Below are positions 1 through 8,048 of a stretch of DNA of 25,605 nt, piece by piece. The notes below the pieces were generated by a model, which saw nothing but the letters and a program-made list of their open reading frames with translations, had not been told where the DNA came from and made no database searches. Where the stretch lies: assembly GCA_964569025.1 (NCBI GenBank), contig CAZMSQ010000033.1:1-25605 (forward strand). Direction: 5' to 3'. The translations under genes were made by a program, and so were the position numbers. The DNA is from CAZMSQ01 sp964569025 (lineage in GTDB: Bacteria > Bacteroidota > Bacteroidia > Chitinophagales > Saprospiraceae). Each line of letters opens with the position of its first letter. The first letter of the stretch is position 1.

Positions 1-14
1 AGGAGTCAAAACCT

Positions 15-1103
15 ATGAAGACAATACTGGTCACAAGCGTCGGGAGCCTCGTGGGGCAAAATATTCTGGATTCTCTGGAAAACAGGAGGCAGAATCTCAG
101 GATTATAGGGACCAACTCAGATGCCTCAGCTTGGGGTAATTTCAGATGCGAAACGGCGTATCTGGTCAGACCAGCCGCCGATCGAACTGCATTTGCCAAA
201 GATTTGTCATCTGTCATTGAACGCGAAGCTCCTGATGTCATCATTCCCGGTCGTGACGACGACATCGAACTTCTCGGTCGCCTCCGTGATCGCTTGTATC
301 CCGATAGCGGGGCGTTTTTGTGCGGCCACTCTGACTTTGCCGCTGTTATGGCTGATAAGGTGAGGAGCTGGCATTTTGCCCGAGACAAGGCTCTGCCGTT
401 TGCACCGACAGTAGAAACCGGGCTTCCGGATAGTCTAAGGGATGCACTCAGTCTGGGTAACCAGTACGGATTTCCACTCATTGCCAAGCCCCGATACGGC
501 AACGGTACGCGTGGAGTTCGTCTTGTGGTTAATGCAGACCAGCTGCAACGAGTCGCGGGTCTCCATGACTATGCCATTCAGCCTTTTATTGGAGATAAGC
601 CTGAATGTGAGTTGGACACATCTTGTGGGCTTCCTTTTTTTTGGGAAGTGCCAGAACAGGCGCTTTTTGTCGCTCAGATTCTTATCGGTCGGGATGCGTC
701 AGTATTGGATACCTGCTTGTTTCAGTCAATAATGGTGATGGGTCGCTGCGAAGGAATGACCCTGATCAAAGATCCAAGTTTGCTGGCGGTGGCTCACCAG
801 TATGCAGACGCCGCCATTCAGGCCGGCTGGACGGGCATTCTAAATGTGCAGATGAAGAAACGTTCAGACCAAACCTATACAGCCATTGAAATGAATGGAA
901 GATTTTCCGGAGGGACTTCCGGAAGGCGTTTTTTTGGGTTCGATGAGGTGCGTATTATGCTCAATGCCTGGCTCGGAGAATCGTTCATTCCTCCACACTC
1001 CGGGTCAATAAGCAGGAGAATCGTCAGACAATTTATCGACATTCCGGTCCCGGATTCAGATATTTCAACCCTGAATGCACATGGTGTCTGGCAAAAATCA
1101 TGA
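15..1103 (+). CDS. ATP-grasp ligase, carbamoyl-phosphate-synthase-like fold
   Basis: A 362-residue ATP-grasp protein that probably couples ATP hydrolysis to ligation of a carboxylate with an amine; the substrate cannot be read from the sequence. The N-terminus (residues 1-35, VTSVGSLVGQNI) resembles the pre-ATP-grasp domain of CarB/PylC-like enzymes. PLIAKPRYGNGTRGV (residues 154-168) carries the ATP-binding Lys158, and IEMNGRFSGG (residues 292-301) is the metal-binding E-x-N-x-R motif, so the active site looks intact. The start is well supported: AGGAG at 1-5 lies nine bases before the ATG. A gap of 45 bp separates it from the SDR gene, so the two are probably co-transcribed. Genes before position 1 are missing, so the operon may begin further left. 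Single ATP-grasp proteins of this type often sit in polysaccharide or small-molecule modification clusters, but nothing here settles that. Confidence 0.8.
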   Translation: MKTILVTSVGSLVGQNILDSLENRRQNLRIIGTNSDASAWGNFRCETAYLVRPAADRTAFAKDLSSVIEREAPDVIIPGRDDDIELLGRLRDRLYPDSGAFLCGHSDFAAVMADKVRSWHFARDKALPFAPTVETGLPDSLRDALSLGNQYGFPLIAKPRYGNGTRGVRLVVNADQLQRVAGLHDYAIQPFIGDKPECELDTSCGLPFFWEVPEQALFVAQILIGRDASVLDTCLFQSIMVMGRCEGMTLIKDPSLLAVAHQYADAAIQAGWTGILNVQMKKRSDQTYTAIEMNGRFSGGTSGRRFFGFDEVRIMLNAWLGESFIPPHSGSISRRIVRQFIDIPVPDSDISTLNAHGVWQKS

Positions 1104-1148
1104 GACTGATTGCGCCAGACACCTTCATATCAGAACTTGTTCGAAATT

Positions 1149-1934
1149 ATGAAGCTCAAAAATCAGGTAGCCCTCGTAACGGGCGCATCAGGAGGCATCG
1201 GATCAGCAATTTGCCGTGTATTGGCAGAAGAGGGGGCGTCAATCATGCTTCATACTCACAAGCGGATTGAGCATTGCAACGCTCTGGAATCAGAGCTCAT
1301 GGACAGCCGCTGCCATGGCGGGCAGTCTTTTTTTACCCAACAGGCCGATTTGTTGTATGAGTCTGAAGCCCTTCGATTGGTCAAAGGGGCACTTGCCCGT
1401 TTTTCCCGTCTCGACATTCTGATCAACAATGCGGGATGGTCAAAAGCAGTCGCGGCCTCTGACCTCAGTGGCCTTGACGACCAATTGATCGAACATACGC
1501 TCAGACTCAAAATCAATGCACCCCTCTATCTGATCCGGTCTGCAGAACCTTTCCTGAGCGCGTCTCCTGCCGGGCAAATCATCAATATTACTTCAGTAGC
1601 AGGAATCGCATCACGAGGATCCTCAATTGTGTATGCGGCTGCCAATGCTGCCTTGTCGAGTCTGACCAGGTCTCTGGCGCGATCCCTGGCACCTCGGGTG
1701 CGCGTCAATTCAGTCGCACCAGGGTTTGTTGACACAGGATTTGTCTGGCCGGCAGGTGGTCCGGCTAAAGCCCATGTCAGTTCGCACAATTACATCGGAC
1801 GAACTGTAGAGCCCGAAGATGTCGCTGAGGCAGTCAGGTTTCTGGCCTGCAGCGCGTCATCTGTGACTGGTGAAGAGCTCGCAATCGATGGGGGCATCGG
1901 AAGGCTCGGGAAGAACGACAAACCTTTTCTCTGA
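1149..1934 (+). CDS. SDR-family protein with the catalytic Lys replaced by Asn
   Basis: A 261-residue short-chain dehydrogenase/reductase (Rossmann fold, NAD(P)-dependent). The classical motifs are TGASGGIG (residues 11-18), NNAG (93-96), the catalytic Ser149 in NITS, Tyr162 spaced 13 residues later, and a C-terminal IDGGIG. The classical YxxxK motif reads YAAAN: the Lys that lowers the Tyr pKa and binds the nicotinamide ribose is Asn166 (codon AAT at 1644-1646). The enzyme may be inactive, use another base, or act as a binding protein. I start it at ATG 1149, giving MKLKNQVALVTGAS, rather than at the upstream in-frame TTG 1110, because SDRs begin just before this strand. It follows the ATP-grasp gene by 45 bp and lies 116 bp before fni. 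It may act on the ATP-grasp product; a link to isoprenoids is only positional. Confidence 0.87.
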   Translation: MKLKNQVALVTGASGGIGSAICRVLAEEGASIMLHTHKRIEHCNALESELMDSRCHGGQSFFTQQADLLYESEALRLVKGALARFSRLDILINNAGWSKAVAASDLSGLDDQLIEHTLRLKINAPLYLIRSAEPFLSASPAGQIINITSVAGIASRGSSIVYAAANAALSSLTRSLARSLAPRVRVNSVAPGFVDTGFVWPAGGPAKAHVSSHNYIGRTVEPEDVAEAVRFLACSASSVTGEELAIDGGIGRLGKNDKPFL

Positions 1935-2050
1935 AACGATGTTTTCACTCTCGCCATCTTAAGGGTTTCCTGAAAATCCTCATCTTTGCCCGGACAGATG
2001 CCCGGCAGGCTGTATTGCCGCCTCGGGTTACGGCAGCAATCCGCTTTCAT

Positions 2051-3121
2051 ATGAACCAGGACGACCTGACACACATCACCTCCGGCCAGGCCGGGATCAA
2101 AGACCATGATCCAACAGCGCCTTCTCGAAAGCAAGACCATATCGAGCTGGCCTTCCGTTCACGGGTCAGTGGGCAGGAGTTGGATGACAGGTTTTCATAT
2201 GAGCCACTGCTGGCGGCCCATCCGGGCACCTCTCAATTTGGTCCGTTTCCTTTTGCCGGTAAGCAGCTTGACGCCCCAGTCTGGGTATCCAGTATGACTG
2301 GCGGTACCCAATGGGCAAGCCATATCAATGCCAATCTGGCTCGTGCCTGCCGGGAATTCGGTATGGGTATGGGCCTTGGCTCCTGCCGCTCTCTGCTGAC
2401 CTCCGATGAGTATCTCGCTGATTTTCACGTGCGCCCGATAATGGGTCCCGATTTGCCACTGTATGCCAATCTTGGTGTGGCACAGGTCGAGCAATTGTTT
2501 CGGGAAAGACGCACAGATTTGATTCATCGGATGCTCGACAAGCTTTCGGCTGACGGCCTGATTGTGCATGTCAATCCGCTGCAGGAGTGGTTGCAACCTG
2601 AAGGCGATCGGTTTGAGGTTCCGCCGATAGAAACCATTGAGCGCTTGCTCGAACACATGGAAAAGCCGGTCATCGTGAAAGAAGTCGGCCAGGGAATGGG
2701 CCGTGAGAGCCTTCGTCGCTTGTTAATGCTCCCTCTCGCTGCCATAGAGTTTGCTGCCGCCGGAGGAACCAACTTTGCCCTTCTGGAACTTATGCGGGCT
2801 GATCCCGCAGCCCTCGAGGCCTGGCAGGAGCTGGCGCGGGTCGGTCATTCAGCTCCCGAAATGGCAGGTCTTGTCAATGAGTTGGTGGCAGAGCTGGGCG
2901 ACGAGCTGGCCTGTCAACAGGTGATTGCCTCCGGAGGAGTCCGTCATTTTCTTGATGGCTATTACCTGATCAGAACGCTCAACCTGCCCACAGTATATGG
3001 TCAGGCATCTGCTTTTCTCAAACATGCACGGGAAGACTACGAGACGTTGCGCGACCGGGTGGAGGCCCAGATAGAAGGGCTGAAAGTCGCTTTTGCCTAC
3101 CTGACAATCAAGGAGTCATGA
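2051..3121 (+). CDS. fni: type 2 isopentenyl-diphosphate delta-isomerase
   Basis: An FMN- and NADPH-dependent enzyme that interconverts isopentenyl and dimethylallyl diphosphate in the cytoplasm, the last step feeding isoprenoid synthesis (356 residues, usual family length). Family motifs are visible: RKQDHIELAF near the N-terminus, SSMTGGT for FMN phosphate contact, GMGLGSCR, the HVNPLQE segment with the catalytic Gln and the metal-binding Glu, IVKEVGQGMG, AAGGTNFALLEL and ASGGVRHFLDGYYLIRTLNL near the C-terminus. The ATG at 2051 is preferred over the in-frame TTG at 2015, because the extra 12 residues do not resemble the family. The stop codon overlaps the first ATG of the HMG-CoA reductase (ATGA at 3118-3121), so the pair is very likely translationally coupled. 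Confidence 0.95.
   Translation: MNQDDLTHITSGQAGIKDHDPTAPSRKQDHIELAFRSRVSGQELDDRFSYEPLLAAHPGTSQFGPFPFAGKQLDAPVWVSSMTGGTQWASHINANLARACREFGMGMGLGSCRSLLTSDEYLADFHVRPIMGPDLPLYANLGVAQVEQLFRERRTDLIHRMLDKLSADGLIVHVNPLQEWLQPEGDRFEVPPIETIERLLEHMEKPVIVKEVGQGMGRESLRRLLMLPLAAIEFAAAGGTNFALLELMRADPAALEAWQELARVGHSAPEMAGLVNELVAELGDELACQQVIASGGVRHFLDGYYLIRTLNLPTVYGQASAFLKHAREDYETLRDRVEAQIEGLKVAFAYLTIKES
3111..3115 (+). promoter_or_regulatory. Shine-Dalgarno site that decides the HMG-CoA reductase start
   Basis: AGGAG lies inside the last codons of fni. It is only two bases from ATG 3118 but eight from ATG 3124, the normal spacing, so the second ATG is the better start although the first overlaps the fni stop. 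This is a good anti-SD match in a window where most genes lack one. Confidence 0.55.
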
Positions 3122-3123
3122 AT

Positions 3124-4476
3124 ATGAAGAATGGCAGGAACCCGGACCTGACCGTGTCCGGCTTTTCAAAGCTTCCGAAATCTGAAAAAATCAATTGGGT
3201 GGCTCGCCACTACTTTGAATCAGCCGATGAAGTGGCTGGAGAGTTGCGCAGTTTCTGGCAAGATGATGAAGCTCAAAAGGTTATCGATGGGTTTAGTGAG
3301 AATGTGATTTCAAACTTTTTGCTGCCCTATAGCGTGGCTCCCAACTTTCTCATCAACGGGCGCACCTATTGCGTGCCTATGGTGATTGAAGAAAGCTCTG
3401 TGGTGGCTGCAGCCTCCAGTGCAGCAAAGTATTGGCTCTCACGAGGAGGATTCAAAGCTGAAATCCTTGGGGTTCAGAAAGTCGGGCAGGTGCATTTTCT
3501 ATGGCATGGCAGTGACGCAGAAATCTTGCACCAGCTCATGCCCCAGCTGCGCGAACGGCTGCTGGCAGACTCTGCCGACATCACCTGTAACATGCGGGGG
3601 CGGGGCGGTGGAGTCACCGGAATCGAGCTGCGGGACTTCACAGAGCAGGAGCCCGGGTACTTCCAGCTGCTGGTTACCTTTGAAACCTGCGATTCCATGG
3701 GGGCCAATTTTATCAACTCAGTCCTGGAGCAATTCGCCGAATCCCTGCCAGTCTTTTTCGCTGAGCAGGAGCGCCTCCCCGCTGAAGCCCGCCAGGCAGA
3801 GGTCATCATGGCCATTCTCTCCAACTATACCCCTGAATGTTTGGTCAGAGCCACTGTCGAATGTCCCGTGGCCGCGCTGGGAGAGTTTGACGGGTGCATG
3901 GATCCGGAAGATTTTGCCGTTCGCTTTGCTCGCGCCATCCGGATAGCACGCATCGACCCCTACCGGGCCACGACTCACAACAAAGGCATATTCAATGGCA
4001 TCGATGCCGTGGTCATTGCCACGGCCAATGATTTTCGGGCTGTGGAAGCATGCGGCCATGCCTATGCCGCCCGTGACGGCCAGTACCGCAGTCTGTCTGA
4101 TTGCCGGGTGGAAGACGGGATGTTCCGCTTCTGGCTCGATCTGCCCATGGCTGTGGGCACGGTTGGAGGGCTCACCAGTCTTCATCCACTTGCGAAGCGC
4201 TCACTGCAATTGTTGGGCAACCCGACCGCTGAAGAGCTGATGCAAATCATAGCTTGCACCGGCCTGGCCCAGAATTTTGGCGCCGTTCGTTCACTGGTGA
4301 CCACCGGCATCCAGTATGGACACATGAAAATGCACCTGACCAATATTCTCAACCACCTGAATGCATCAGAGCCAGAGGCCGCTGCAACTCAGGCTCACTT
4401 CGCCAACCGGCCAGTCTCCTTTACCGGAGTACGGGCATTTCTCGACGGATTGCGTGCCGGTCAGCAGGTGCAATGA
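3124..4476 (+). CDS. HMG-CoA reductase, class II-type
   Basis: Reduces HMG-CoA to mevalonate with NAD(P)H, the committing step of the mevalonate pathway (450 residues from ATG 3124). The sequence matches the bacterial class II type: ENVISNF, then APNFLINGRTYCVPM followed by EESSVVAAAS with the catalytic Glu. Other motifs are DSMGAN, HNKGIFNGIDA with the catalytic Lys287, ATAND with Asp303, AVGTVGG, and a C-terminal GHMKMH holding the flap His. All four catalytic positions are present. The product is most likely biosynthetic, because the neighbours are fni and a mevalonate-type kinase rather than catabolic lyase genes. The start at 3124 fits the SD site; ATG 3118, two codons earlier, cannot be excluded. 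The downstream kinase begins 15 bp after the stop. Confidence 0.94.
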   Translation: MKNGRNPDLTVSGFSKLPKSEKINWVARHYFESADEVAGELRSFWQDDEAQKVIDGFSENVISNFLLPYSVAPNFLINGRTYCVPMVIEESSVVAAASSAAKYWLSRGGFKAEILGVQKVGQVHFLWHGSDAEILHQLMPQLRERLLADSADITCNMRGRGGGVTGIELRDFTEQEPGYFQLLVTFETCDSMGANFINSVLEQFAESLPVFFAEQERLPAEARQAEVIMAILSNYTPECLVRATVECPVAALGEFDGCMDPEDFAVRFARAIRIARIDPYRATTHNKGIFNGIDAVVIATANDFRAVEACGHAYAARDGQYRSLSDCRVEDGMFRFWLDLPMAVGTVGGLTSLHPLAKRSLQLLGNPTAEELMQIIACTGLAQNFGAVRSLVTTGIQYGHMKMHLTNILNHLNASEPEAAATQAHFANRPVSFTGVRAFLDGLRAGQQVQ

Positions 4477-4491
4477 TTTTGAATAGCACCT

Positions 4492-5430
4492 ATGGCGCCG
4501 TCCCATTCGACTGAAACATTCTACGCCCACGGAAAGCTGCTGCTTACCGGAGAATACGCCGTGCTCGACGGAGCACGGGGGCTTGCAGTCCCAACCCGTT
4601 TCGGGCAGCATCTGCAGGCAGGATATTCTCCCGAGCCCGGGGTGCTCCGCTGGGAAAGTTTCGATCATTCCCCGCAGATATGGTTTGAAGCAGAATTCTC
4701 CCTTCAGAATTTTTCCATCCGGAACACCTCTGATCAAACTGCCGCTGAAACCCTTCAACACATGCTCAGGATGGTGCGGCGCGACCAGCCCACATTTTTG
4801 CGCCGTCGGCAGGGGGTTCACGTTTCGACCCGCCTTGAATTTGACCGGTCTTGGGGACTGGGGAGCAGCTCAACGCTGGTTTCATGCGTTGCGCGTTGGG
4901 CAGGAGTCGATCCATATACGCTGCAAGAGGCAATATTCGGAGGATCCGGATACGATGTGGCTTGCGCGACTGCCGAGACACCTATTTTCTTTCAGCTCAA
5001 ACCGGACTTTAAATTGGTGCGGCCAGCCCCATTCGCTCCTCCATACGCTGACCAGTTGTTGTTCGTCCATCTCGGCCGGAAGCAAAACAGCCGTCTTGGC
5101 ATCAGCACCTGGCGGAATGCTGGTGCTCCGGCAGAAGCCCTGATCAGCAGGATATCGGAGATTTCTAAAAGCCTCTGTAATGCCGAAACAGCCACAGAAT
5201 GCGCTGAATTGATCCACGAACACGAGCAGCTCATCGGGAGCCACCTCGGAATGAAGCGGGCACGGGATCTTTATTTCGAAGACTTTCCAGGCGAGATCAA
5301 GTCGCTTGGTGCATGGGGCGGCGATTTTGTGCTCGCGGTCAGTCCATGGGAAGCTGCTGAGGAAACCCTCGCTTATTTTCAAAACCGAGGGTTTCAGGAT
5401 GTATTGCCCTGGCACGAGATGGTGCTTTAG
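4492..5430 (+). CDS. GYDIA-family GHMP kinase (mevalonate-pathway kinase)
   Basis: A 312-residue GHMP-superfamily small-molecule kinase. GKLLLTGEYAVLDGARG (residues 14-30) is the N-terminal substrate-side motif. WGLGSSSTL (121-129) is the phosphate-binding loop, and GGSGYDVACA (150-159) is the variant motif that names the GYDIA family of Bacteroidota. In this phylum the family is found next to mevalonate genes, and the order fni - HMG-CoA reductase - kinase here supports phosphorylation of mevalonate or phosphomevalonate. Which of the two cannot be decided from sequence. The ATG is 15 bp after the upstream stop, consistent with one transcript. Mevalonate diphosphate decarboxylase does not follow; the next gene is guaB behind its own promoter. 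Confidence 0.88.
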   Translation: MAPSHSTETFYAHGKLLLTGEYAVLDGARGLAVPTRFGQHLQAGYSPEPGVLRWESFDHSPQIWFEAEFSLQNFSIRNTSDQTAAETLQHMLRMVRRDQPTFLRRRQGVHVSTRLEFDRSWGLGSSSTLVSCVARWAGVDPYTLQEAIFGGSGYDVACATAETPIFFQLKPDFKLVRPAPFAPPYADQLLFVHLGRKQNSRLGISTWRNAGAPAEALISRISEISKSLCNAETATECAELIHEHEQLIGSHLGMKRARDLYFEDFPGEIKSLGAWGGDFVLAVSPWEAAEETLAYFQNRGFQDVLPWHEMVL

Positions 5431-5495
5431 GACAACCGGAAATGAAGCGTATTCTGTTTGAATCCCGGTTTTCAGTCTGATTCCTGCTGTGTCAT

Positions 5496-5526
5496 TTTGT
5501 TTTCTGCGCAAGCAGGCCTAACTTTG
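5496..5526 (+). promoter_or_regulatory. Bacteroidota-type promoter of guaB (-33 TTTG, -7 TAACTTTG)
   Basis: TTTG at 5496-5499 and TAACTTTG at 5519-5526 match the Bacteroidota consensus TTTG / TAnnTTTG exactly, separated by 19 bases. Counting the -7 box as ending at about -4 puts the start of transcription at about 5530, which is the A of the guaB ATG. A small inverted repeat (CTGC-GCAA-GCAG, 5504-5515) lies in the spacer. Confidence 0.6.
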
Positions 5527-5529
5527 CGC

Positions 5530-7014
5530 ATGGAACACAACAAACTTGCCTCCTCAGACAAATTTTTGGGTCACGCTCTGACCTACGACGACGTCCTCCT
5601 CGTCCCTTCTTATTCCGAAATTTTGCCCCGTGATGCAGACATCCGCTCGATGTTCACCCGCGAACTTGGCATCAATGTGCCCATTGTCTCCGCGGCTATG
5701 GATACAGTCACCAATAACAAGGTGGCCATCGCCATTGCCAGACAGGGTGGAATTGGGATCATCCACAAGAATATGACCATCGAGCAGCAGGCAGAGCAGG
5801 TGCGCTCTGTCAAGCGGTCAGAAAGCGGCATGATCATCGACCCGGTGACCCTTGGGCCAGAGGCCCTCGTCGGAGAGGCCCTCGAACTCATGGAAACCTA
5901 CAAAATAGGCGGGATTCCAATAGTTGACACCGAAACACGCCTCGTGGGCATCTTGACCAACAGAGACCTGCGGTTTGAAACAAATGCCAACCGGCCCGCC
6001 CGCGAATTGATGACCCGTGAGCACCTAATCACCGCACCAATTGGGACTAATCTCGAGCAGGCACGACAGATTCTTCAGGCCAATAAAATCGAGAAGCTTC
6101 CAGTGGTAGACGAGCATGGCAGACTCGTTGGCCTGATTACCTACAAGGACATCATGAAGGTGCAAAACTTCCCGAACTCCTGCAAGGATTCCTGGGGGCG
6201 ACTCGTGGTAGGTGCTGCTGTCGGGATTGCCGCAGATACCATCGATCGGGTTGATGCCCTCGTGGCAGTCGGGGTCGATGTGGTGATTGTCGATACCGCA
6301 CATGGGCACTCGGCTGGTGTTCTCAAAATGGTGTCAGCTATTAAAAAGCGCCATGCCGGGCTGCAGGTGGTTGGGGGGAATGTCGCCACAGGAAGCGGGG
6401 CAAGGGCGTTGGCTGATGCCGGAGCCGATGCTGTGAAAGTAGGTGTGGGCCCGGGAAGTATCTGCACAACCCGCATTGTGGCAGGCGTCGGCGTGCCCCA
6501 GCTGACAGCCATCCATGAAGCCTCCACCGCCCTGAAAGGTTCAGGTATTCCGGTCATCGCAGATGGCGGTATCCGTTATACCGGTGATATCCCCAAGGCC
6601 ATCGCCGCCGGAGCCAGCTCAATTATGGCAGGAAGTTTGTTTGCTGGAGTAGAAGAAGCGCCTGGTGAGACGATTATCTTTGAAGGACGAAAGTTCAAGG
6701 TTTACCGTGGTATGGGGTCGCTCGGGGCAATGGCCCTTGGTTCCAAAGACCGCTATTTCCAGGATGTCGAAGATGACATCCGCAAAATGGTGCCGGAAGG
6801 AATCGAAGGGCGTGTACCCTACAAAGGGTCTTTGGCAGAAGTGATGGTGCAATATATCGGAGGCCTCAGAGCCAGCATGGGGTATTGCGGAGCCGCCACC
6901 ATCGCTGATTTACAGAATGCACAATTTGTGCAAATCAGCGCCGCCGGTGTCGCAGAGAGCCACCCTCACAACATCACGATCACCAAAGAATCACCCAACT
7001 ACAGCCGCCGGTAA
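5530..7014 (+). CDS. guaB: inosine-5'-monophosphate dehydrogenase
   Basis: Oxidises IMP to XMP with NAD+, the rate-limiting step of GTP synthesis (494 residues, typical length). LTYDDVLLVPSYSE at residues 17-30 is the family N-terminus. Two CBS domains occupy roughly residues 98-155 and 160-215 within the TIM barrel and are usually sites of purine-nucleotide control. GVGPGSICTTRIVAG holds the catalytic Cys312; GSLFAGVEEAPGE and MGYCGAATI are further conserved signatures. The reading frame continues upstream to a TTG at 5458, but those 24 residues are unlike the family, so ATG 5530 is chosen. There is no Shine-Dalgarno sequence, and the promoter ends only three bases before the ATG, so leaderless initiation is possible. 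It lies 99 bp after the mevalonate operon and is probably transcribed separately. Confidence 0.96.
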   Translation: MEHNKLASSDKFLGHALTYDDVLLVPSYSEILPRDADIRSMFTRELGINVPIVSAAMDTVTNNKVAIAIARQGGIGIIHKNMTIEQQAEQVRSVKRSESGMIIDPVTLGPEALVGEALELMETYKIGGIPIVDTETRLVGILTNRDLRFETNANRPARELMTREHLITAPIGTNLEQARQILQANKIEKLPVVDEHGRLVGLITYKDIMKVQNFPNSCKDSWGRLVVGAAVGIAADTIDRVDALVAVGVDVVIVDTAHGHSAGVLKMVSAIKKRHAGLQVVGGNVATGSGARALADAGADAVKVGVGPGSICTTRIVAGVGVPQLTAIHEASTALKGSGIPVIADGGIRYTGDIPKAIAAGASSIMAGSLFAGVEEAPGETIIFEGRKFKVYRGMGSLGAMALGSKDRYFQDVEDDIRKMVPEGIEGRVPYKGSLAEVMVQYIGGLRASMGYCGAATIADLQNAQFVQISAAGVAESHPHNITITKESPNYSRR

Positions 7015-7054
7015 AAGGTGTTGAAAAATTAAGGAAAAAAAATTGTGTCCGACG

Positions 7055-7087
7055 TTTGTCAGGCAAGACACATTTTATGTATCTTTA
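7055..7087 (+). promoter_or_regulatory. probable promoter of the GH73 hydrolase gene
   Basis: TTTG at 7055-7058 and TATCTTTA at 7080-7087 (one mismatch to TAnnTTTG) are 21 bases apart. The predicted start near 7091 would leave a leader of about 30 bases before ATG 7121. Confidence 0.4.
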
Positions 7088-7120
7088 ATCCGTTATTCAA
7101 TAAGCATCAGCTTTTCACGT

Positions 7121-7690
7121 ATGAATAAGGGAATTCTCATAACCGTCTCTGTTGCAATCTTCTTCCTGTACGGCAGTTGGACCATCAGCCCGCTGGAATC
7201 TCCCTATCTCCCCTCTGCCAAGGTCGATCAGTACATCAACCAACACAAGTATCTGGCAGCAAAACTCAAAGCAACCAGTGGTATTCCGATGTCCATTATC
7301 CTGGGCCTTGCTGGTCTGGAGAGTAACTGGGGCACCAGCGAACTTGCCAGGCGGTCCAATAACCATTTCGGGATTAAAAAAGGGGCCTACTGGCAGGGCC
7401 CCGTGTATTGCAAAGACACAGAAGAATACCCCGACGGACGCACCTCCACCCGGATGGTGCAGTGCTTCCGCAAATACTCCTATATTTCAGACAGCTATCG
7501 CGATTTCGGTCAGCATCTGACAAAAGACCGCTACAAAGGCCTCTATAATCACAGTCCTTCAAGATACCGGTACTGGGCATATACCCTTCAGGATGCCGGC
7601 TATGCCACAGACCCTAAATATGCGGAAAAGCTGATTCACATCATTGAGCATTACCAGCTCCACACCCTTGATCGACAAATGGAAAGATAA
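7121..7690 (+). CDS. GH73-type N-acetylglucosaminidase (peptidoglycan hydrolase)
   Basis: A 189-residue secreted or membrane-anchored glucosaminidase of the FlgJ/GH73 type, expected to cut the glycan strands of peptidoglycan in the periplasm. Residues 4-22 (ILITVSVAIFFLYGSW) form a signal peptide or membrane anchor without a lipobox. PMSIILGLAGLESNWGTSELA carries the probable catalytic Glu67, followed by SNNHFGIK, which is typical of the family. The C-terminal half ends in GYATDPKYAEKLIHII, again characteristic. The reading frame opens at TTG 7043, but ATG 7121 directly precedes the hydrophobic segment and is preferred. No cell-wall-binding repeat follows. It appears monocistronic, between guaB and a non-coding region. 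Confidence 0.87.
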   Translation: MNKGILITVSVAIFFLYGSWTISPLESPYLPSAKVDQYINQHKYLAAKLKATSGIPMSIILGLAGLESNWGTSELARRSNNHFGIKKGAYWQGPVYCKDTEEYPDGRTSTRMVQCFRKYSYISDSYRDFGQHLTKDRYKGLYNHSPSRYRYWAYTLQDAGYATDPKYAEKLIHIIEHYQLHTLDRQMER

Positions 7691-7902
7691 CCTCACCCCG
7701 CAGCATCTTAGGCCCACTCAGGCATTCATTCTCCTTTTCCCACACGATGCAATACTATTCATATTAAACCATAAATGGTTTTGGCCTCGCAAAGGCATGC
7801 TCAAAAATTGCCTGTCAAACAAACCTTCTGTCGTAATCCCCAGCGCCTAATCTGCCCTGTAGGGGCAAACTCTTTTTAGCACCGCGAAACAAAGCAAAAG
7901 AA

Positions 7903-7924
7903 GCGGCAGCGCAGCGACATCTTC
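7903..7924 (-). repeat. short interspersed repeat, copy 1 (inverted)
   Basis: Read on the minus strand this is GAAGATGTCGCTGCGCTG plus CCGC, matching copies 2 and 3 at nearly all positions. Its orientation is opposite to theirs, so copies 1 and 2 could pair across about 76 bases. Confidence 0.55.
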
Positions 7925-8000
7925 AAGAGGAGCCCTGAGATTGGGCACAAATCCCGAAAAATGGATTGAAAACCAACCTAACCTTATTTCGAAACGGAAA

Positions 8001-8022
8001 AAGATGCCGCTGCGCTGCAGCT
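8001..8022 (+). repeat. short interspersed repeat, copy 2
   Basis: AAGATGCCGCTGCGCTGCAG followed by CT. It differs from copy 3 mainly at the ATGCCGC/ATATCGC positions. The core GCTGCGCTGCAGC is itself nearly palindromic. Confidence 0.55.
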
Positions 8023-8048
8023 CAAAAAACAGTCCCACGTGTAGCTAA

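Noticed and set aside
7847..8038. 63-codon minus-strand frame (MGLFFELQRSGIF...) in the repeat region
   Set aside because: It runs through two copies of the short GC-rich repeat and its amino-acid pattern is only the translated repeat; no signal peptide, domain or start context supports it.
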